Shown here: piece by piece, positions 33,161 to 45,717 of the stretch | Numbering within the stretch: position 1 is the first letter of the stretch | Layout: every line of letters begins with the position of its first letter | NCBI RefSeq assembly: GCF_002999335.1 | Contig: NW_020312752.1 | Span: 358,331-422,330 of the forward strand | Length of the DNA stretch: 64,000 bases | DNA from: Cyclospora cayetanensis | Lineage: Eukaryota; Apicomplexa; Conoidasida; Eucoccidiorida; Eimeriidae | Reading direction: 5' to 3' | Notes under the pieces: model-generated | Database searches by the model: none | Told to the model about the DNA's origin: nothing | Seen by the model: the letters and a program-made list of their open reading frames with translations, nothing else | Translations under genes and position numbers: made by a program

Positions 33161-35400
33161 GGTCAGATGGATCAGTTTGTCTGCTCTCTATCGATGGTTT
33201 CCAAGTGCATTGCGCCAGCAGCGTGCCTGCAGGAGGTGTTGGTAACGCAGATAAGAGGATGCCGGAAGCCGCAGATACAAAAGAGGCCCAGCGTTGTGCA
33301 AAGGCTTATCTATTGGATGTTCGATGTCTCTATGTGCATTCCACGAGACCGATGCGACTATAAGTGGCTGGGGTGTTAGTATGGCACTATGGCATGTGGA
33401 AGCCTTGTCGTCAAGTGAAGTTTCTTTCTGCAGTTTGATCTGACTCCTATGACCTGTCAGGGCCGCGGTTCCCATTTATTACCTTCGCTTGAATTAGCAG
33501 TTCGTGCATGAGCGCTCATTCGTGAAAATTCAGGTTAAACAAGAACAAACTTCTTACCCCCGTGCTGCCGCAGAAAGACAGTACAAAGTTTTCCATTGCT
33601 TGTAGCGAAAGAACCCAAGTGATCCTTGTGACGCCTGCTTTTCCACATGCGTCAAGTCGATGGGGTCAGGGAGTAACCTTTAAACCTGAAAACCCGTTAA
33701 GGGTTTTATTGTACAGGACTTCATATGAAGCATGGGACGTCGTCTGAGCTACATGAGAAAAGAAGATATAAAGAAAGATTATTGGGGTGAAATGAGCACC
33801 GATTGAAGCAAAAAGCCTCGATTCGTTTTTCGCTGCATGACCGATATAAGGTGTCTGTGCACTCAGGATCATGTGGCTCTCTGCAGTTGTACCAACCGCA
33901 ATGCAGCACAACCGAGCACAGCTGAGAATCTTTACTTTGTTCCTCACGGAGTGCTCAATGGAACCGCGAGTCAGTTTGTCTTCACAGGCACTCGAAAAAA
34001 GATTCTCCCCTCCACGTAGGGGTGCGCCGCTCAGAAATCTCCCATGCACACAGGTGGTCTTTCCCATCTACACTTTTCTCACTCACTGAGAAAATGCACT
34101 GATTCGCCCCCTAGAGCGACGCACCGGGGAGATCCCCAACGGGGCCCCACTGGGGGGCCCCTAGGCCCCGGGGGCTTCCAAAGCAGTATAGGAAAAGCAA
34201 TAATTCAGCTCTAAATTTTCGCAGCTCTCAGCTTTCAAAAAGTAATAAATATCTAGTGTACTGGAATAAAATGGAGAACTTGAGTTTCTACTTTCTTGGC
34301 ACTCTCGAAGAGTGGCATGGAGCAGAGTCACCTGTATGCATCTTCAGCATTCGAATGTATATTGGTTTTGGGACGCAACAACAGATGTTTTCATGCTTTT
34401 ATCATTTAGGTCTTTGATGGTGCATCAACGATTTGCAGATTTTAGAGATCTCTTTAGACTCTCGATCATAAATAGGAATGGCAGCACTGGGAAAGATGCA
34501 TACACAGTCTGTTATGTATCACAAAGCTATGGCTGACGAGTTCCGTTTTGAAGTCGTCTCCTCCCCTATCAGGTGTGCGAGTACCACCAGACAGATTTTG
34601 CATCTACTCCATCTTTTCCTCTTGAAGACTGTCCAGCTGCCCCTGCCTTGTCCCGCCTCCGCCCTACTTTTTCATATCTAGCTTTGCGTGTATTTGTTTG
34701 CCGCCTTGTTCGGTATCTGCCACTGTGAGGCAAAAAGGTTTTTTGAAGTTTGTTAGCCAAACGGAAAAAAAACAAATAATTCTACTGGCACAAGATTTGC
34801 CATTTTCTCTTCTGCCCCTACAAGTAGGCTGTTGTGACGCCACGAGGAAAAGCCTGCGGGGCTTTCTTTCCTGTATTCCCCCCTCCTTAATTTCCTTCCA
34901 GCTCCAATAAGGCGCATATCTTTGCCTTGCTAAGTCTGCATAGTTCCGTCTGCAGGCGAAAAGTGCTAAGAAAAAGGCAGCTGCATTGGCTCTATGCACA
35001 TCTCCTGAACACAGCCTCTCCTCAAACTTCTCCATGCCCGCCTTCGGCAGCTGGTAGAGGTGATATGTCCGTCCTTTCAAAACCGAATTGTCGAGGAAGC
35101 TCCTAATAAAAGCAAATATGGACTAAGATAAGAGCAGGGTTCCCCCGCGGCTCAGTCACTATCAAACACTTCACGGATCCACCCCAACCATCTTTTGCCT
35201 TGCTGCTGGCTGTGCCCACGCAGCGACAAACTTTTACGCATACCTGTGGGCACCGCTGTACACTGGTCCTTAGAAAGCCTGCATCCGCCAAAAATAGGCC
35301 CAAGTCACTTCGCCCGCAGCGACGGTGTTCTATCGCTAGATCCGCACACAGATCGCTCCCATTGAGAGTAGAAATTCCAAGTGTTTTGCGGTATTCTTTT
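33160..35400. other. Low-coding intergenic stretch with GC palindromes
   Basis: No convincing gene. The only notable sequence is a cluster of GGGGCCCC/CCTAGG-like self-complementary words at about 34133-34178, which can fold into small hairpins. Similar GGGGCC..GGCCCC hairpins occur near 4905-4945 and 63293-63320. Short open frames here lack motifs. Confidence 0.35.
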
Positions 35401-35780
35401 GCTTATAAAGAAGCTGAAAGCTTTTTAAGTGAGCGTCGATGAAGGAGAAAACTGAAAACCGCTATGCGTACAGCTGGGCTGGTAGCGTGAGCCGATCCTG
35501 TTTCCCTTTCATCAACGCTCGCCTGGCTGTCCGCTCTCTGAGGCTGTGAGGGACTGAGAACGAAATCTGGTGGTGGGCTGATCGTTGGGAAGAAAAGAAC
35601 GGGTTCGTGTGGTGCGAGATAAAGAGCGTTGACGTGACCTTTAGACAAAAAGGGAGACGCAAATTTCACACCAGCTACATTTCCAATGCCATCGGCCTCC
35701 GTGTACATATGATGGAAGCCCAATGCACACACCATGGTTTTTAAAAGCATACACAGGTAATATCTAGACAAAGGAATCAT

Positions 35781-38700
35781 TCAGCTCACGAGCCACGGTC
35801 CGGGGACCCCATGGATGTGGTGCTGTCGAGAAAGGGCTGCATGTCCCCTCCAATCTGTTGGCTTCTGGTTGAGTAGTTCTTGCTGACCCCATCCATGGAC
35901 CTGCATATCCATTGACACGAAGAATGCAATGGAAGAAATGAAAAGCACTAGAGTTCCAGTAATAAGCTGAGCACGATACAAGAAACAGGCAAGTCTCTCG
36001 GTGAGGTCAAGAAACTCAGACATCCGAACACGCCATGAATATTTGCTGAAGCAACAGCGGAATCCACAGCAGCAGTGGCAGCATGTGCATCATAATCAGC
36101 CTCAGAATAATTAGGAAAAGGAGCACCTGATGCCCTGGGGTCCTGCAATTCCTCTGCGTATGTAGCGTTCATTCATCTTGAGATGTCTGGCAATTGGGGC
36201 AAACCCAACTACGAGACCAAGCAGCACTCCGATCGCCGCGCCTACTGTTATATTATACGCAACAACACCGCGCATAGCACCAGCACTTTGAAAGCATATT
36301 CATTCATGCCCGACGGCCCCCTTTGAGGCCAGCCGTCAAGGCCTTTAGTCTCAGCCGTAAATATCTGGGGCATTGACCGAGGCCTCTTTTGGCTGCATTC
36401 CATACTGAGTGCCATGCAGCCACCCAAAGGAAGCTATATAGTGTATCTGTATATGTACTGTGTAATGTCGAAACCAGGGAAGGGAGGGGCGTACGACCGA
36501 TTGCGAGAGCCCCTTGATTGGTCAGAATCCCGATAACTGCACCCGTTAGCAGTCCTCCCATTGCCCCAAGCCACGCCCCTCTGCAAGAGCATTTCCATAT
36601 CGCATGAGTGTGTTGATGCACTCAAAATCGAAGAGCTTAGCGTATTACGGGTAGGAGCTTTAGGATTGCGGGAGCGGCAGTAATAGTCATGCAGAACTTT
36701 GGTGGGTCCGCTCTGTGGGCTAAACCTCAACGATGCATGAGAAGCATATATGCAGTAGTGGTTACACGTACCGCCTGCCAACAAGCAGGAGAGAAGAGAA
36801 GAGAGCCATCATGCCAGCTCCAAGCCCTAGTCCCCCTGCCACGCATCCCGACACAATGCCGCCAACGAGGGATCCCAATACCACGCCTGTAGCTGCAGCC
36901 GAAAGCAGCCAGCATCCACCCCCTTTACGGAAGGACGATGAAGTGACTCCCTTGGAGAAGAGCGAGGCGGTCAGCAAAATGGCACTTAGCGTCGCACATC
37001 CGTACAAAATAAAAACGAGGATACTGCCGCTCCATACTGGCCAGCAAGTGCATGATCTGACACAGAAACCCTTACTCTGAAAGCAAGCACGAAGAAATAG
37101 CAGGCAGTCGCACAAAACCACAAGGTCGCCGCTTGGTCACAAAACCTGAAGTGCACCTGCCATACACGGTGGGGCCTCCAGCATCTACCAGCTACCCTTC
37201 ATGCAAGTTTCATCCTTCTTTGTGCACGCAGTCGCCCTGTATAATTGCCACCCGTAGTCCACAGAATCCACTTAGACCCCATAGTCCGTCTGGAAGTGTA
37301 TTTTCTAGGAATCCTAGCTACATCCTTGCTTTTTCCTGCGTGCTTGAGTTCTTACTTGCACAAACTCATCGGCAATCTCTGATGGCGCTGTATAGGGCTC
37401 TGTTCCGGTGGCCTGCCACACCTCCTCTGAGATGACCTGCTCCTCCTCTGAGATGACCTGCTCCTCCTCTGTTGGTGCTGTTGCCCCACGCACAGACTCC
37501 ACAGACTCAGCGGTGGCAAATTTCGATGTAGCACTAGGAATAGGGGCAGTTTCGGGTTCTAGTGCTTCCACGGGAGCTGCTGCTACTAATGGTGCTGCTG
37601 ACGCTGCTGTAATTATCGGCGTTGCTGCTGCAGCTGCTGGGAGTGGTACTGAAGGTGCCGTTGCTACTATAGGTACTGGCGCTTCAGTTGGTATTGGTGC
37701 TAATGGGGCTGCTGGTACTGCTACTGGTATGGGTGTTGCTGTTGCTGTTGCTTGCACGGGCGCAGCTGGTACTGCTACTGGTATTGGTGTTGATGGTGCT
37801 GCTTCTATTACTGGAGATTGTGTTTCTGGCACTACTGCTGCTATTATGGGCGTTGATTGTGCTGCTGGTGCTGCTGCTGTTGTTACGGGCGGTTCAGCTG
37901 CCATTGGTGCCGCTTGTGCTATAGGTGGTGTTGCTCCTATTGGTGGTGTTGGTATCGGTGCTGCTGCTGCCAACGGTGTTGCTTGTGTTGCCACTGATGG
38001 TGGTGCTGAGGCGGATGTGGCTGTGGTGTCGAGGTTAGTCACTAGCAGTCTGGTCACTGTTCCATCGGGTGCTCCTGCAGTGGCTACCGTGGGCGCAAAT
38101 GGGTCCACGAGGTTTTTTGTCAGTGGGCTTGGGTCAAACAATGGAAGTGGGGGCTCAGCTAGATCAGTAGGGGGTACCACAAGCTCCACTGACGGCCCCT
38201 GCCCTACATTCACTGCAGCAGAAGAAGGAGAGGCCTGCACTACAGGATTTCCCAAAAAAGCTTCTGGTGCCACCTGTACATGGGGCATAGCCCTATGTAC
38301 TTGTGGTGTGGATCTTGTGTGGTGTAGCACGGGGGCCTCGAGGACTCCATGCGCTACATCATCATAGACAGCAGAGGACAGGCAATAAAGTGGTTTCCTG
38401 GCTTTGCACAGTGGAAGCTCATGAATTCCTCCACATGAACGCAAGCTGCTATATCCAGTAGCGCCAATGTGACTTCATCCGGCCCTGATTTGGTAGAAAC
38501 TGCACATCAGCGAAGCTTTCAACTAAGGGTGTTGAAGCAGCGCTCTGCAGGAGAGCGCTTGCCTTTATATGGCTGCACAGCTTGTGACGCTACAGCCGCG
38601 TCGCAAATAGCACCTCTGCGTGTACGTCAACTGTTGGCTGTGCCACAGTTTTACTCTTTGGCTTTACTATGCTATGACAACCCAAGGGAGCATCGATTGA

Positions 38701-39033
38701 CTCACTAGAGCTCAAGACGTCATCCCAAACATCCAACATGGAGGAACTTTCAGATTTCTCCGTGGGCCTCGAGGAATCCCTCCGAGCTGCCGAGGGAATA
38801 TGTCTTTGTTTAAGAAGGTTCTGAGCTTCCTGATGGGGGCTAACGGCCATGTGGCGCTCCCCAGCACCCAAATGCGTACTCGAGCTATGAGCAGCTGTAT
38901 TGGCGCATACAATGCACAATAAACACAACAGCGCCGAAACCAGCACCACGTTTATTCGCCGGGCTCTCGGTAGGAGGGATCGCTGTCCTGTGGGGCAAGG
39001 GGGGCAAGGACGGCTTGTTAGCCGTGTGTTCAT
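35781..39033 (-). CDS. Signal-anchored Ala/Pro-rich membrane protein with glycine-zipper helices
   Basis: Exon 1 (39033-38706) starts at ATG and carries a signal or signal-anchor segment (VVLVSALLCLLCIVCANTAA) at about residues 29-48, then a polar stretch. A long exon ending at 37356 (donor CAA|GTAAGA) encodes more than 300 residues of Ala/Pro/Thr/Val low-complexity sequence with an acidic EEEQVISEE repeat. Exon 37076-36772 joins in phase 0 and gives SILVFILYGCATLSAILLTA and VVLGSLVGGIVSGCVAGGLG. Exon 36580-36498 continues with GAWLGAMGGLLTGAVIGI, and a further segment near 36280-36190 with AIGVLLGLVVGFAP. A last helix lies at about 36022-35902 (LVLFISSIAFFV). The GxxxG spacing suggests tightly packed helices. 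I recognise no family. The exon after the first is unresolved, and the true 3' end may reach about 35400. Confidence 0.5.
37429..37470. repeat. 21-bp exact tandem duplication in coding sequence
   Basis: Two identical 21-bp units (37429-37449 and 37450-37470). On the minus strand they encode two copies of EEEQVIS in frame at the end of the Ala/Pro-rich exon, so copy-number change would keep the frame. Confidence 0.9.
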
Positions 39034-42000
39034 GGTGGAGTCGACGATGAGAGTGCGCTTAAAGATTTAAGGGGGTCGGCCATCAAGCCCTATTCGTCTA
39101 TCCCAGGGTATACTATAGCGCCGCCGTTCGCTGCCTCAAAAGGTCCCTCTTTCTCTGTGTTGCATAACCGTAGGCGCCTAAGCCCACCTCAGGGGTATGA
39201 TAGAAGTACCCTGGGTATCTTAAAGCCATAGGAGAGCTCAAATTCTGGTGTAAAGCCTTCAATTCAAAGAAACACAAAGGGGTGTGCCAGGGTCACTTTA
39301 GGTCTGCCGCTCCATTGTGTGGAGACGCGCCTGCTAGCAGAGGCTGAGGGCTAGGGCACAAGTTGAAGGGGGGTGACAAGCTCTCAAAACAATAAAGGAG
39401 AATTCAAGTGGATAGCAATGGGGTGTAGTAGAGGGCGAGGAAGGCCGGCCCCCCTCTTCGGAGTGAGCACGCCGGCGCACCGCTGGCTCACCGAGTCCCC
39501 TCCCAAGTGGCCTATCTTCATCCAGTGCCCAAACTAACCGAGTATCCTATATGCGAACACGGCAGAACCACGTGCAATATCTAAGTACATTTCACATGGA
39601 GAAGCGCTAAGACGGGGAAAAGGCCATTATTCAAATACAGGAGGGGCGGGCCACCCAGGCAGCAATTAATGAATGTCGTATGGCGGTTTTAGGATGTGTA
39701 AATGCCCCGGATATGCAATGAAGACTTAATGGATGCTCTTTTAAAAAAGAATATTCTCGACCAGGTTATTATCAGACTGGTGAACGAGGAAGAGTATACA
39801 GACGGGACAGTGGTCTAGGCCAGTATCCGCAGGTGCATTCATGATTTGCTCGAGGACAGAAAGTCACACTGGGTGAGACGACCGCAGTAAACTGCTACTT
39901 AAAATGCTTTGATGGACGGAGAATGTGCATAATGCTGCATTTGCACACACAGGTTCGAACTAGAGCTGATTCATTTCATTCTTTCGCTTTTTTGCCTGTT
40001 TAGTGGTCAGTCAGACTCTCTTTTCCATCAACCATCAAGCATTTAGTCTCTTCAGCACGCTCTGAGCCTCTAAAGAAGAGCATATCCCAAAGGGACGGCA
40101 AAAGTAGAGAGGCGGTAGAGGATGCTCCGAATGATCCTACATGCGCGGTAGGTCCGCCTGAAGACACCAGTTGTGCGTGGACATAGGCAGCAACAATGAG
40201 GTGCTCAACAGAGGGCAACACTAGTCACGAATAATGGAGGATGTTTAATACCGCATGAACAGCAAATTCGGCGGGAAAAGCAGGCTTCCTAGTGCTCCAG
40301 GACTTGAAGAAATATCTTTTCCAAACTAACGCAGGAGGGCACTCACTGACCCTCTGCAGTATGTTCACTGCTCAAGGCACTCCTCATCTATCTGGCTCTG
40401 GTGGCCCTATATTCGCTGCATCCCTGGTGACGTGAACTCACTATTATCTGTCCTTCGCGAACTCTGTCCAAAATGCGTTAGACCGAAATAGAAAACGCGT
40501 GGTAGGCTGACAGCCAATTACCTTGAGAGGGTGAGAGGTTTACGAGGTCCGTGAACTCTTCATGTGGCACTTCACTGTGTTCCGCTAGGCAAAGCAGAAG
40601 GTAGCCCCTGCTGAGCTTCCTTGTCTCTTTCTATCTCGCATACCTGTTAGCGCATATCTGATTTGAGGTACAGTGGAAAGCCACGTGCTTTCCTCCCTGT
40701 CTTTGCCCTACACTTAAGGGTTTTAGCTTTTCGTGTCGGTTGAAAGGTAGCACTGTCGTCCGAGTCTACTACCCTAAAAGTTTTCTGAAGTCCTATCGGG
40801 GAGACCACTAGATACGCATGTTCATTGAGATGGAAGAAATGACCCCATCTTCATAGCATTCCACCCATAGAGTTTGAGCTGCGCTTTACGACTAAGGCGC
40901 CTCCTAGAGTTATGGGCGAACGGTGCGCTATTGCATCTGCAAAGCCTCTTTCAGTGCATTGAGCAATCAGGCAAATAAAGGACAATCGTGTTCTAAACTC
41001 CCTTAGATATGCAATATTATTGGGCAGAATTTAAGTGAACTACCATAGTCGTAGTTCTAGCGCACGTAGATATTTGCCGCGAGCACGACCAACTCACGTT
41101 CGCCGCAGTCACACCTCCGTCCTGCAGACAAATCCTGTTCCCTCTTTGGGAAGGGAATAGAGTGATCTCAAATTAGAGCGCATCATGTAAAAGGCTCCCT
41201 GGCTAAGCACAGACGGTTTATTTGTCTGCCGGGTAGCCGCTGGAAGTTTTATTTTGGCTGTAGCGCTTACGGCGAAGTTCTTATTAGAGCGGTCAAGACC
41301 CTAACTACTGTTTTAAACGCATCAACCTAGTAAGTAAAAATGACGTGCAGTCATACGTCTTTAATATTCTCCTTTGGGTTCATAGAAAATGAGGTCCTCA
41401 CTTGGGACCATTGTTGGACTCAGATGCTGCCGCCACTGTTTCGCTGTTCCGTAGCTTTGCACATTTCTTAGATCGGCTTTCCAAAGCATATTTTACATCT
41501 AGTGTACTTTGTCTACTGGGGAAATCTCTGCCATCAGATGGAAAGAGCTTCTGTATTCGGCTTCTCCCGACCTTTGGCGCTTTATTTGCGTATGAGGAGA
41601 TTATCGACACAGGAACAAACCATAAGGGAGCTCTATTCGCTGTGTCCGCGACTGATGGCTCAGGAGGTGCAGACCTCAAACAGTATTTACTGCAGCCGCC
41701 GCGTGCTACCCTTTGGTTACAGAGATAGTTGCTGTATCCTGAATAACGACGGTCAACCGAGTGTATTCTTGAGATCAGTTTGGCCAGCCAAATCAGCTCT
41801 TTACCAGTATACATTAGAAGATCATAATTGTTTCCAGCGTAGAGGACCGTATCCGCTCCCGTCGAAGAGAACGCGCTGCATGTGACATCCCCGGACGGAG
41901 TGGAGCATCACACATGCACTCTTCTTGCCCAGAAAGCATGAGTGTTTACAGAATGCCCCTGTGCTCTCAGCGGGGAAACTTCAAAAGCAGAGTTCTGAAG

Positions 42001-42450
42001 ACCTACATGCAGAGAAAGGGCCATCGAGTGTCTAGTCCTCTGGGGGGTCTCCGCGCCTTGCATGCTGCTAGATCAATGTGGTTTTTGAAGTACATAGCTT
42101 GCTCGGTCGTCACTCCTTTTCAAAGCACTCATTCAATTTACATAATTAAATATAGCGAGGCGCTCAAGGACTCGCTATCCGGCCAACTGCGCAGTCCTGC
42201 CACTGGACGTCCCCCGCCAATCAACAGAGGCAAGCGTTAAACTGGAGCATACATGGCCTTAGTCTTTATGTCTTTTTTAGAAGTGCTTTTCCGCTGATCT
42301 GGTTGCTTTCCCTTTCTGCAGCTACGGTGTAGAGTCGCTGACACGAATTACATGAATTACCTTGCCCCATCGTGTTGTGTCATCGGCGATTCCCCGCGAG
42401 CCACAGCTTCCACGTATAAAGCCCCCGTTTAAACCGCCAATAGGGGTACC
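39034..42450. other. 3.4-kb stretch without a confident gene
   Basis: Coding-like frames are short and conflicting: a minus frame at 40221-40000 (SLLLPSLWDMLFFRGSERAE), a plus frame at 41402-41728 (LFRSFAHFLDRLSKAYFTSS) and a plus frame at 41914-42240. None has a recognisable domain or clean splice partners. They could be isolated exons, old mobile-element debris, or chance. The last 150 bp should hold the TRM7 promoter. Confidence 0.35.
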
Positions 42451-43776
42451 ATGGGGCGCATTTCCAGGGACCGGCGAGATATTTACTATAGAAGAGCCAA
42501 GGAGGAGGGCTTTCGTGCGCGGTCGGCTTACAAACTCTTGCAGCTTGACGATGAACTGCACTTCCTCTCTCCCCCCAAAATCGTCCGCTCTTACAGCAGT
42601 TCTGGGGACTCCTCTGGCTCCTCAGACGAGGAACCAGACAGTAATCGTTGCCACTGGCCCTCCTGCGTCGCTGAGACTGGCGAAGATACGTCGTCTGGAG
42701 AAGCCCCTCCATCTGCTGAAGCCACCAGCCACTCCGGTACGGATGCAGATCTAAAAGCTGCTATGGGACAATCGGTTTGGGATTACCCTCACCGAGCTGT
42801 GGACTTATGCGCGGCACCAGGCAGCTGGACGCAAGTCCTGCGGCGCCGCCTCTGGCAGAATTACGAACTCAAGCTGGCAGATTACAATAGTCAGCTGCAG
42901 CGGCAGCAACAACAAGGGCTAAAAAGAAGTTCCGGCGAGTCAACAGACTCCACAGCGTCAGGAAAATCCTCTAGTGCGGCTGGTTCAGGACATGCCCTAT
43001 CAGCGGATGCGACTTCTTTGTCACCTCCTGACCCCCCAATGATTGTAGCCGTAGATTTGCAGGAGCTAGCACCAGTTCCCGGGGTCTTTATGCTGAAGGG
43101 GGATATCACTCATGCGTCTACTTCGGAGGCAATCCTTTCATTCTTCAAGCACCAGCCAGCTGACTTGGTGGTCTGCGACGGCGCACCCGACGTAACGGGC
43201 ATGCGGGACATTGACGAGTTCATTCAAATGCAGCTGTTGTTAGCTGCACTGGGAACGGCTTCCCAGGTTCTCCGCCCTGGAGGTACTTTTGTGTGCAAAA
43301 TATTCAGGGGGGAGCAAGCGGCTCTGTTGTACATGCAGCTAATGGCGCTGTTTGCTGATGTGCGTTGCTGCAAGCCCGCTGCATCCAGGAGCAGCAGCGT
43401 CGAGGCCTTTGTAGTTTGTCGAGGTTTCTCTCCAGACCTCAAGTCCCTCTCCTCCATCTCACGTATCAGTGAGAGGAAGGAAGGAGAAGCGCTAGAAGGT
43501 GAGGACTCTGACAAAGTGGAGATGCGGCAAGCGACAATGCCAGAATCCCATTGCACTACGGCCAGGAAGGAGAAAGATATTGACGATTTGTGGGGAGAGC
43601 AAGTGATCGGTCAGCTTGTACCGTTTTTAAGCTGCGGTGATATAAGGTACATGGACGCGGATCGCAATTACAACCTTTCAAAGTGTGCATATACCCCAAA
43701 GCCGCCGACTCAGTCTCCAACACACCCTGCTTACGAGCTGGCGGTTCTAAGAAAGAAGGGACTTCTCTCTCCTTGA
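42451..43776 (+). CDS. TRM7: TRM7/FTSJ1 tRNA 2'-O-methyltransferase
   Basis: Methylates the ribose of nucleotides 32 and 34 in the anticodon loop of certain tRNAs, with SAM as donor. A single-exon gene of 441 residues. The N-terminus MGRISRDRRDIYYRRAKEEG is diagnostic of TRM7 rather than SPB1 or the mitochondrial MRM2. The SAM motif VDLCAAPGSWTQVL is at 117-130. The catalytic K-D-K-E tetrad is present: Lys28 in RSAYKLLQ, Asp243 in VVCDGAPDVTG, Lys283 in FVCKIFRG and Glu318 in SSVEAFVVCRGF. Compared with the usual length of about 320 residues, it carries two Ser/Glu-rich insertions (about 42-110 and 147-197) on either side of the SAM motif. The C-terminus keeps IDDLWGEQV, ..VPFLSCGD and YTPKPPTQSPTHPAYE-type residues. 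The ATG has context ACCATGG. Confidence 0.93.
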   Translation: MGRISRDRRDIYYRRAKEEGFRARSAYKLLQLDDELHFLSPPKIVRSYSSSGDSSGSSDEEPDSNRCHWPSCVAETGEDTSSGEAPPSAEATSHSGTDADLKAAMGQSVWDYPHRAVDLCAAPGSWTQVLRRRLWQNYELKLADYNSQLQRQQQQGLKRSSGESTDSTASGKSSSAAGSGHALSADATSLSPPDPPMIVAVDLQELAPVPGVFMLKGDITHASTSEAILSFFKHQPADLVVCDGAPDVTGMRDIDEFIQMQLLLAALGTASQVLRPGGTFVCKIFRGEQAALLYMQLMALFADVRCCKPAASRSSSVEAFVVCRGFSPDLKSLSSISRISERKEGEALEGEDSDKVEMRQATMPESHCTTARKEKDIDDLWGEQVIGQLVPFLSCGDIRYMDADRNYNLSKCAYTPKPPTQSPTHPAYELAVLRKKGLLSP

Positions 43777-45717
43777 CCATATATTAGCGTCATTCTAATA
43801 TACTGTTGCCGATTTGCTGCTTATACTTTCGCTAAAATAGGTTTGCACGTTGTGGGGCACTTTATTGAGAAAAAGACAAGTGGCTCCTCGGTTTTCTTGG
43901 GGGGTCTCTGCCGGCTGTTTTCTGCGGCCGACCCCGACTTTTTTTCAATGCTCTTATATCTGTGAGGACGCGAGCCTTTGACTCGCGTCTCCCTTGCTCG
44001 GCTGGACAAGCATGGCCATCCACGCGAACTGACTGCCAGAGCAGCGCCCGACTGCCATGCTAAACCGAAGGAGCTGTAAGGTACTTTTATGCACGCGTTG
44101 TTTTGTAGCCATGCCAAATAGGTACACTGCATGTGCACTTCGTGACCTGAAGATAGAGGCGCCGACATACCTATGCTTCTCACGAGCACTGAGGGTCATC
44201 AGATCCTTGAACTGCTACTGTAGCGAACTCCTCGAGGCTCAAGTGCCGCTCTTCTCCGTGCAGTGGATCAGCTTTTGAACCTTGAGAAGTTATCATCAGC
44301 ATATCATGTGAACAATCGATCTGCACATTAATGCATGGACCTCTGATGGGTCCATGCCTGCGTCATCCAGCCACATGCGCCCTCCCCAACCTCTCCTGTG
44401 GAAGAAAAGGGAGGGTTAGCTGAACAAAGGGGGCCTCGAGGGAGCCCAAGCAACTGTCTTTCGCTCCACCACGCGTGAACAATATACACTGCAATGGCAG
44501 AGTGGCCAGCGGCATCCTTCATTTTCGTGCTTTGGGATGAATTTACATTCACATGTAAATACGGGTATATATATCCTGTCTACTGTGGATGGATGAAAAA
44601 AATTCCCAAAGTTCTTCTTTCCAGGAAATGCATGGAAAAGCTTTGACAGTCCTTATACAGATTATGCAGAAGGGGAAGACTAGTGGCTCCCGCGCAGAAA
44701 TGTTCGCAGCTTCGCCGTATTGTTCCTGGTGGAGGAGTCCTTGTAAGGAGGCAAGAGTGGTGGATAGCACCGTGACGCTACAGAGCCATTCTTCCTTCTC
44801 TAAGATGTCATTCGTTTCTTTCCAGAGTCTCCCCAATACCTCACAATTTTTGATAACTCCTACGCTACCAAGCAATTAAGGAGGTGGGCACTTTCGCTAG
44901 CGGGTGTGCTTGTTGCTTCCTCCGACCGCATCGCAAAAAGCCTAGTAAAGCAACTTGTTCATACGCTTTATATAATGGCTGGGCGTGCTAGGGACTCTGG
45001 CTCGTATGGCTCAAGGACATTTGCCTATATAAGGCCCCGTGTACTAACCAAAATGTCAAGCGTCTCATCTGAGAACTCCGTAGAGAGACACCGAACTCCA
45101 GACACAATGGGAAGTCAGTGGAAAGCTGGTGAAGGCTTCGAAAAACACGCGTCTTCCTGCTAAGATTCCACATATTTTCGGCATGAGGAGAGAAGGGTAC
45201 CTAGGGTGCGCATAGCTGCACCCTCTATGCGCACTTTTCGAAGATGCATAGCTAGTCGCACATTGCATTTGGCACACACGGACACAACCTTGCGTCTTTT
45301 GCAACGAGCTACAACTACTCTACGGTAAACAGGATAGTTAAATAATCCAATGGAGTAATTGCTAGTTCTTAGCTAAGTATAAATAGTCTCCTCAAAACTT
45401 TTGAGATGTATCGTAGCTCACTGCATCAGCTGTATTAAGCACGCAAGGACAGTGACCTCGTTCACGGGAACACAGGCACTTTACAGGAATGAGTGAACTT
45501 CTGCTGTTACTTCAGAGTGAGAGTTGTTGCACTTTCACACGATTTCTTGCTCCTTTTAAGCCCTAGTGGCTTGCTAGCATGAAGCCACGATGCACAAATG
45601 CCAAGCCTTAGTGGCTCTGGTAGTGCTTCGTGCTCAATGCTATCGTAGCATAGCAAATAGTTCATATCGCATGCAATTTTCGCAGCTATTCTTCCACGTG
45701 ATAATCAATCAAAGGTC
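43777..45717. other. Region with weak exon candidates and repeats
   Basis: A minus-strand frame at 44875-44549 has plausible composition (LGRLWKETNDILEKEEWLCS then SLQGLLHQEQYGEAA), and another at 44532-44328 begins MKDAAGHSAIAVYIVHAWW. A plus frame at 44057-44278 begins MLNRRSCK. None has a recognised family or consistent splicing. The rest is AT-rich. A copy of the dispersed repeat lies at 45180-45360. Confidence 0.3.
45180..45360 (-). repeat. Single-arm copy of the dispersed foldback repeat
   Basis: Words GAGAAGGGTACCTAGGGTGC, then CCCTCTATGCGCAC, ATAGCTAGTCGCACATTGCA and GAGCTACAAC follow the order of the right arm of the 54-kb element and of 9671-9765. No inverted partner is visible next to it, so this is a solo arm. 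Confidence 0.5.

Noticed and set aside
37408..38367. 319-residue Gly/Ala/Thr-rich plus-strand ORF
   Set aside because: It is the mirror of the Ala/Pro repeat exon on the minus strand. The minus reading has a consistent signal-anchor exon upstream and membrane exons downstream.
39940..39975. GGTTCGAAC word suggestive of a tRNA T-loop
   Set aside because: No acceptor, D-arm or anticodon stem can be formed around it. No tRNA or rRNA gene was found in the window.
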